Shown here: positions 58,274 through 64,000 of the stretch, piece by piece
Numbering within the stretch: position 1 is the first letter of the stretch
Layout: every line of letters starts with the position of its first letter
Source: Dioscorea cayenensis subsp. rotundata
Taxonomy: Eukaryota > Streptophyta > Magnoliopsida > Dioscoreales > Dioscoreaceae
Assembly (NCBI RefSeq): GCF_009730915.1
Contig: NC_052477.1
Location: 29,916,725-29,980,724 of the forward strand
Length of the DNA stretch: 64,000 bases
Direction: 5' to 3'
The notes under the pieces: generated by a model
Database searches by the model: none
What the model saw: only the letters and a program-made list of their open reading frames with translations
What the model was told of the DNA's origin: nothing
Translations under genes and position numbers: made by a program

Positions 58274-61200
58274 ATGATGTGTTCACATCACCGGGGTGGC
58301 TCCTTCTCCTTCCTCTTTTCCATTCCATCATGCTTCTTCTTCTTGTTCATATTAGTGCTATTATCCTTATCAAGCTCCTCCTCATCAACTAATGCACTCA
58401 GCGCCCATTCACAACAATGTCTGGACCTTCTCGACCTCAAAAAAGGTTTCATCAAGCTCAATGAAAGCGACTACTACTACTACCACGGGCCTGCAACAAC
58501 TTCACTTCCGCACTGGCATGCTGGCACAAACTGCTGCGGGTGGGAAGGAGTCAGCTGCGACAAAGCATCCGGTCTCGTTGTCTCTCTTGACCTCAGCGAG
58601 AGGTATATGGGAGGCAACATTATGCCCTCCCTTTTCAACCTCACCTCCATCCAAACACTCAATCTTGCCTACAATGACTTCAATCAGAGTGCCACCCTGC
58701 TTTCGGATTTCGACAAACTGGCTAATCTCACACATCTCAATCTTTCTCATTCCGGACTGCTGGCAGGCCAAGTCCCCATGGGCATCTCTCGCCTTACAAA
58801 GCTCATATCTTTCGACCTCTCCTCATATTCGTATGGCCCATATGCTTTGAAGCTGGAGAAGCCTGATCTTGGTACTCTCATCAGAGACCTTTCTAATTTA
58901 AAAGAGCTCTATTTGGATGGAGCCAATATCTCTTCTAGTGGGACGGAGTGGTGTCATGCCATCTCTGACCCCGCTCCTGGCCTTCAAGCTCTCAGCTTAC
59001 GAGACTCTTCACTCTCTGGACCGATTGACAGCTCACTATCCAAGCTCCGGAATTTATCAATTCTTCGCCTTCATGGTAACGATCTTTCGTCCCAAGTGCC
59101 AGACTTCTTTGCAAATTTTTCTTCTTTAACTGAACTAAGTCTCAGTGAGTGTGGGCTTCAAGGTGTGTTTCCGACTGGCGTGTTTGAACTCTTGAGCTTG
59201 AAGACACTTGATCTTTCATTTAATCCGATGCTAGCAGGGTTTCTCCCAGAATTCCCATTAAATAGCTCTTTGGAGACATTGACTATTTACCATACGAATT
59301 TCTCTGGGAGTTTGCCAAATTCTTTGGGAAACTTGGAATCCTTGATATACTTGGATCTTTCTGATTGTAATTTCTCAGGGTCAATACCTTGGTCGATTGG
59401 GAATCTCAGTGAATTGGTTTCTTTAGACCTCTCCTCTAATTATCTCTCCGGGTACCTGCCACTAATGCTTGCTGGTTCAAAATTTTCAACCATTGATCTT
59501 TCTTCTAATTACTTTATTGGGCAAATCCCAAGCAGTCTCGGTCATGCACATCACCTTACATCACTTCATCTAGAGGACAACTTATTGACTGGATCTATCC
59601 CCATGTCTTTGTTCACACTTCCAATATTAGAGGAGTTATATCTATCTGACAACAAGCTCTCTGGTCAACTGCAAGAATTCACAAATGCATCTTCTATATT
59701 GCAATATGTTGATCTACCTGGCAATAATCTCGGTGGGAAGCTCCCAAAATCACTTGTTAATCTCTCTGCTCTCATCTCACTTGATTTAAGTTCAAACAAC
59801 TTTGATGGTTCAGTGGTGGGATTAGAGTTGTTTGGCCACCTTCAAAATCTCACATACTTGGATCTTTCAGGCATTGACTTGTCAATCTCTGACCGAAATG
59901 TTGGTTCTTCTCTTCTGTTTCCATCTCTCGATACCTTGATATTGCAATCTTGCAATCTGATGGCTATCCCATCTTTCTTGAAGTATAAGGAGAATATGGA
60001 ACTCCTAGACCTTTCAAACAATAGAATTCATGGGATTATACCCAAGTGGATATGGAGCAATGGGAGCTACGGCGGGTCTATGAATTTATCTTGCAACTTA
60101 TTTACTGATATTGAGAGGCCACGTCCTGATCCTCTAACGATGATGAGCATTAACAGCCTTGATCTACATTCTAATATGCTTCAAGGACAAATTCCCCTTC
60201 TCCAATCACAATTTTTGGATTATTCAAACAACTATTTCACTGGTTCCATTCCGGTTAATATATCTGCTTACCTGCTTGACACTTCTTTTTTTTCTTTGGC
60301 CAACAACAATCTCACTGGAGAAATCCCCACATCCATTTGTCATACAAATCTTAGAGTCCTTGATCTTTCAAACAATAGCTTGAGTGGTTCAATCCACAAA
60401 TGTTTGTTAGAGAGCCTTTCTAATTTGCAGGTACTTAACCTTAGAAGGAATCAATTTCAAGGAATCCTTCCTCGAAACATCAACTCAAGTTGCTCGTTGG
60501 TAATAATCAATTTTTATGGAAACCAGTTGGAGGGAGAAATACCAAAGTTTTTAGCCAAATGTGAACAACTTCAGTTTCTAGATATTGGAAGCAATAAATT
60601 AGCAGACTCTTTTCCATATTGGTTAGGAAACCTTCCCGCATTGAAAGTCCTTGTTCTCAGGGAAAATAAATTTTATGGATACTTCGAATGTCCTCTTGTA
60701 GCGTCTGTGGGCAATCACACTTTTGAAGTTATGCAAATCTTAGACATTTCGTCTAACAACTTCACTGGCAATCTACCATTGGATTGCTTCACAAGAATGA
60801 AGGCTATGATGATTCATCGAGAAGGGGATGGAACAATTGGATTCTCATATAATAGTGCCGACCTAGTGAAATATAATAACTTGAAATTAAATAAGAATCA
60901 AGCGAGACCTGTTACGCGATCGTGTCTGCTAATCTACGCTTGTCCTTCAGACGGCTCTTATAATCCAGCATCAACATATTATGAGGACCTAGTTACAATA
61001 GTTGCAAAGGGGTATAAGAGGGACCAAACAAAGATTCCAGCAACGACTTCATACATTGATGTCTCCAACAACAGATTAGAAGGCACTTTACCTGAAGTGA
61101 TTGGGGATCTTAAGTCACTTAATTTCTTGAACATGTCACTAAATGCTTTCAAGGGCCATATTCCTCAAGTTTTTGGAAATTTAAGGGAACTAGAGTCTTT

Positions 61201-61576
61201 GGATCTCTCAGGAAATCAACTCTCCGGTGAGATTCCAAACTCTTTAACCTCCCTAACATTCTTGTCTGTCCTGAATCTATCAAACAACAACTTAGTAGGA
61301 AGGATACCACAAGGAAACCAGTTCAACACGTTTCCCAATGCTTCATTTGAAGGAAATCCTGGACTTTGTGGCTTCCCGTTATCAAGACACTGTGTTAATT
61401 CAACAAGCATGGAGCCTTCTACAGATCTCAACAACGCATCTCATGAACTCGACATGGAAGAGATCTGGATCTGGATGTTCAGAGGGTTAGGGTTCGGAGT
61501 GGGATTTGCATTGGCCATTTTCCATCAACTGTTGTTTACCAAACTCAAAATATGGTACAAGAGGAGGTTCAGGTAA
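58274..61576 (+). CDS. LRR receptor-like protein (Cf/Ve1/RLP class), intronless
   Basis: Cell-surface receptor-like protein without a kinase. It is of the type that senses microbial molecules or developmental signals and works with SOBIR1/BAK1-like partner kinases. 1,100 codons in one exon. Signal peptide in residues 1-43 (Ser-rich hydrophobic stretch), LRR N-terminal cap with paired cysteines (TNCCGWEGVSCDKASG, about 88-103), roughly thirty extracellular plant-type LRRs (LxxLxLSxNxLxGxIP), a non-LRR island at about 839-925, four to five further LRRs, the C-terminal cap GNPGLCGFPLSRHC, an acidic juxtamembrane stretch (HELDMEEIW), one transmembrane helix (about 1068-1090) and a short basic tail KIWYKRRFR. 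Many NxS/T glycosylation sites. The frame is complete. Either ATG at 58274 or 58277 could start. Confidence 0.95.
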   Translation: MMCSHHRGGSFSFLFSIPSCFFFLFILVLLSLSSSSSSTNALSAHSQQCLDLLDLKKGFIKLNESDYYYYHGPATTSLPHWHAGTNCCGWEGVSCDKASGLVVSLDLSERYMGGNIMPSLFNLTSIQTLNLAYNDFNQSATLLSDFDKLANLTHLNLSHSGLLAGQVPMGISRLTKLISFDLSSYSYGPYALKLEKPDLGTLIRDLSNLKELYLDGANISSSGTEWCHAISDPAPGLQALSLRDSSLSGPIDSSLSKLRNLSILRLHGNDLSSQVPDFFANFSSLTELSLSECGLQGVFPTGVFELLSLKTLDLSFNPMLAGFLPEFPLNSSLETLTIYHTNFSGSLPNSLGNLESLIYLDLSDCNFSGSIPWSIGNLSELVSLDLSSNYLSGYLPLMLAGSKFSTIDLSSNYFIGQIPSSLGHAHHLTSLHLEDNLLTGSIPMSLFTLPILEELYLSDNKLSGQLQEFTNASSILQYVDLPGNNLGGKLPKSLVNLSALISLDLSSNNFDGSVVGLELFGHLQNLTYLDLSGIDLSISDRNVGSSLLFPSLDTLILQSCNLMAIPSFLKYKENMELLDLSNNRIHGIIPKWIWSNGSYGGSMNLSCNLFTDIERPRPDPLTMMSINSLDLHSNMLQGQIPLLQSQFLDYSNNYFTGSIPVNISAYLLDTSFFSLANNNLTGEIPTSICHTNLRVLDLSNNSLSGSIHKCLLESLSNLQVLNLRRNQFQGILPRNINSSCSLVIINFYGNQLEGEIPKFLAKCEQLQFLDIGSNKLADSFPYWLGNLPALKVLVLRENKFYGYFECPLVASVGNHTFEVMQILDISSNNFTGNLPLDCFTRMKAMMIHREGDGTIGFSYNSADLVKYNNLKLNKNQARPVTRSCLLIYACPSDGSYNPASTYYEDLVTIVAKGYKRDQTKIPATTSYIDVSNNRLEGTLPEVIGDLKSLNFLNMSLNAFKGHIPQVFGNLRELESLDLSGNQLSGEIPNSLTSLTFLSVLNLSNNNLVGRIPQGNQFNTFPNASFEGNPGLCGFPLSRHCVNSTSMEPSTDLNNASHELDMEEIWIWMFRGLGFGVGFALAIFHQLLFTKLKIWYKRRFR

Positions 61577-63454
61577 AAACTCAATCCCATTTTTTTTTTT
61601 TTTCAACTAGCAAATAAGGGTGTTTTTCTTAAATTGCCTGTTGTTGTAGTATTGTACTTTGGTTTATGTCTATTGCATCACTGTAAAAATTACTTTTACT
61701 TTGTCATGTAATAAGATGTGTCATAAGATATCTATACTAATGAGATTTGTTCTTTTCGTCCCATCTGGAATTAAATTAACTGCCATAACAGTTGTACCAA
61801 GTTACCAACTAAATTAACAAGACTTGAAATTGATTTTTCAAACAGCTATACAACAAGAACTTGTTGAATTATTATATCATCCTTCACGATATAATTGACA
61901 GAGCCACAAGGCATGTATTGTTCATATCTGAAGATATTAAAATGCAGCTGAAGTGATGATTGATCAACTTTCCCATTCATTTTCTAAATGAGAATATTAC
62001 TGAAACTTCATTAACACTTTCATATGCAATGAGAAGTAATATGTAGTGGATCAGCTCAGATCCACACTCAAATCAGCTGAAGTTCCTTGTCTGAAAGAAG
62101 ATTTCGATGAATTTCAGTAGGAAAATGAACAACAGTTTAGTAATCAATCAGATCATATACATCTCAGAGATTTAAGAGAGTTTTCTCAACACAGGAACAA
62201 ATACGTTCCAAACAACCAAGCATCAACTTAATCACAAATCTAGCCATAAGCAGCAGGAAAATACACTAAATCAGAATGAAAAATCTCCAAGTTTATGATC
62301 TCATTTTAAGGAAAGTAACAGTAATAAATTCAGATCACAAATCAGGGAAGAATAGAACTCTATCAGGAAAATACACCAAATCAGAAAGTAAACATCTCTG
62401 AACTCTATCATGTCTCAATTACAGGACAAATGAGGCACAGACATCAGATATGATCCCAACATTTAGGAGCATGACTAGAGGTATAACTTCTGATACTGAA
62501 GTCATTAGAAACCTTTGTTTTTCTCTTTATGTAAGCCTTAAGTAACTGGAGTGACACTTTCCTAGAAACTGGTAGCAATTAATTCACGCAAGTTGTACCT
62601 TGAAATAGAAAGAAATGCAAACAACCATTTATGATAGATATCAAGATGATCCCAACTTTAAGATTAGGACTACAAAGGCTTTGCCAATCTCAAACAAACA
62701 TTTATCACATCTGTGAGGAATGGGAATGCAATCAAGTTCCAACAATGCTCCAAAACTTTGATATGACCATGACTTATATAAAATGATCATATCCTTCCAC
62801 TTGGCTGCTGGAAAGGGTCTACACAGGTTTCAGACAGTAAGAATCATTCAAAGCTATTGGACTCCAAAAAATTGTAGAGTAATATAATAGCATTCGTTAA
62901 ACATAGACCTTGTCCTCCCACAAAAGAAAAGCTATGTTTTGAAAATCCTAGTTTTAAGTGGTTAACACACAATAATAGATTTCTTAGATAGCATTTATCT
63001 TGTATTGCCCTGTTGGCATCACCCTTCCTTCAATAATGTGAAGTTCTTTGGTGAGATAAGTATCATGAGTTACAAAACAAGAAAATATTGGATGCCATAA
63101 CTTTTTGTCAAAGCTAGAGAAAATAACATGGTGATGCATTTTTATTGATTGGCTTATATTTCCTGAATGTGAACACAAGCATTCAATCTTCCAAGGTTTT
63201 AATAACTTGCATAAACTCTTGGCAGACCAGCACAATTTTTCATTGTTTAAAAGATACAAATACAATGACTTGTGTAATTATTTTATATAGATTCCTGTTC
63301 TCAAATGGTTTATCTCTTCATCAGCACACACTGAACTCTCTTGGATTATTAGGAGACATGTAGCTAAATAAGATATACAAGGATATCAGTTATTGAACTA
63401 AAGGGAGAAATTCCATCACAAAAGGACTCAAGAAACAAAAATATATAAATTCAT
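61577..63454. other. 3' flank of the receptor-like protein gene, no gene seen
   Basis: AT-rich, with no recognised frame; the minus-strand frame at 63265-62984 matches nothing I know. A 20-bp stretch at about 63325-63345 (CACACACTGAACTCTCTTGG) recurs at about 57853-57873, upstream of the gene, as another trace of the local duplication. Confidence 0.45.
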
Positions 63455-63990
63455 GTAGCTTTCCACTGTTTTAATGGTTTGCGAAATTTCTTTATGCCAA
63501 TCCCTGCATATCATTAGTTTTAATGCTCTCCCCATTGACTTGGGTCTTTGCAGAATGCTATTATATGACTCGTTGACATCATCAGCTCATCAATGACAGT
63601 GAAGCTTAGTAGTAGACTCATGTCCCCTCTAGAGACCGTGTCATGGACGGTGAATTAGGATGCTCCACTTGAGTTGATTCAACTTGAAGTGAATGGTAAG
63701 TTTTTGCAAAAAGAGCTACAAGTAGCTAAAGTAAAGGAAAAACAAAACAAAAATTAAAAGGAGAAGTTCGAAGAAGAGCAGAGGTCGTCAAGCCAGCGTG
63801 GACGATCACGACCCTGCGCAAAGAGGGAAATCTACGGGTTGAGGCTGCCGAAGTGGGCAAGGCTGTCGGCCACAAAATTGGAGTCGCGAGGAACGTGTTC
63901 CCAGGAGAAGTCAGGCCAATGACAAGTGAAGCTTGATGCAATAATCAATTAGAAAAATGGATTCGTCAACGCATTTCATTGGTTGGCTTT
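63455..63990. repeat. Upstream duplication block, copy 2 (partner at 57176-57499)
   Basis: Same order of shared stretches as copy 1, from GTAGCTTTCCACTG to GCATTTCATTGGTTGGCTTT, but with about 220 bp of LINE-derived sequence inserted at 63706-63928. By analogy with copy 1, a second receptor-like protein gene could begin within about 1 kb beyond the window. Confidence 0.85.
63706..63928 (-). mobile_element. LINE 3' fragment inside duplication copy 2
   Basis: On the minus strand it encodes HWPDFSWEHVPRDSNFVADS, LAHFGSLNP and a stop, the end of a plant LINE RNase H domain, followed by a T-rich 3' UTR reaching the T/A run at about 63702-63715. It is absent from copy 1 at the matching place. The RNase H sequence differs from that at 57593-57825, so it is a separate insertion. 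No clear target duplication was found. Confidence 0.75.
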
Positions 63991-64000
63991 CTAGTGCATG

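Noticed and set aside
62984-63265. 93-codon minus-strand frame after the receptor-like protein gene
   Set aside because: No family match and no supporting signals; treated as chance.

Overview
The window is nuclear DNA from a flowering plant. It shows spliced genes with plant-only families (KT/HAK/KUP potassium transporter, F2KP with an N-terminal starch-binding domain, a receptor-like protein of the disease-resistance type), AT-rich introns and intergenic DNA, and typical plant transposons (hAT, PIF/Harbinger, CACTA, an LTR element and L1-type LINEs). The style suits an AT-rich non-grass angiosperm, perhaps a monocot, but the species cannot be fixed from the sequence.

Layout. 1-8102 (-): N-terminal two thirds of an importin-11 type karyopherin (15 exons; the 3' end lies outside). 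8450-17700: a transposon-rich spacer holding a decayed partial copy of the importin gene, a 1.38-kb hAT element with a perfect 8-bp target duplication, two PIF/Harbinger-like elements (one ending in a row of five hairpins), a CACTA terminus, a dead ZMYM1/hAT-like transposase gene and a solo LTR with a 5-bp target duplication. 17891-21031 (+): ERdj3A/TMS1-type ER co-chaperone. 23405-23983 (+): a small plastid-type membrane protein of unknown function. 27521-31639 (+): KUP potassium transporter. 31981-35010 (+): aprataxin-like P-loop/macro/HIT/zinc-finger protein. 35468-36933 (-): Fcf2 pre-rRNA processing factor. 37688-38137 (-): prefoldin subunit 2 with a long 5'UTR intron. 40199-43055: a 5'-truncated LINE interrupted by a nested PIF/Harbinger element. 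45025-54681 (+): F2KP, 23 exons. 58274-61576 (+): an intronless LRR receptor-like protein. Its upstream region is duplicated at 63455-63990, so a second copy of this locus probably begins just past the window.

The genes are independent housekeeping, transport, repair and defence loci, not an operon or pathway cluster. Three conserved genes (aprataxin-like, Fcf2, F2KP) each carry exactly one single-base frameshift inside an otherwise intact frame, which points to consensus errors in the assembly more than to three pseudogenes. I see no convincing new biological system. The most interesting signals are the five-hairpin cluster at the end of the 10.5-11.4 kb element, the nested transposon whose removal restores the LINE reading frame, a 72-nt in-frame stop-free intron in the KUP gene, GC-AG introns, and the tandem duplication around the receptor-like protein.
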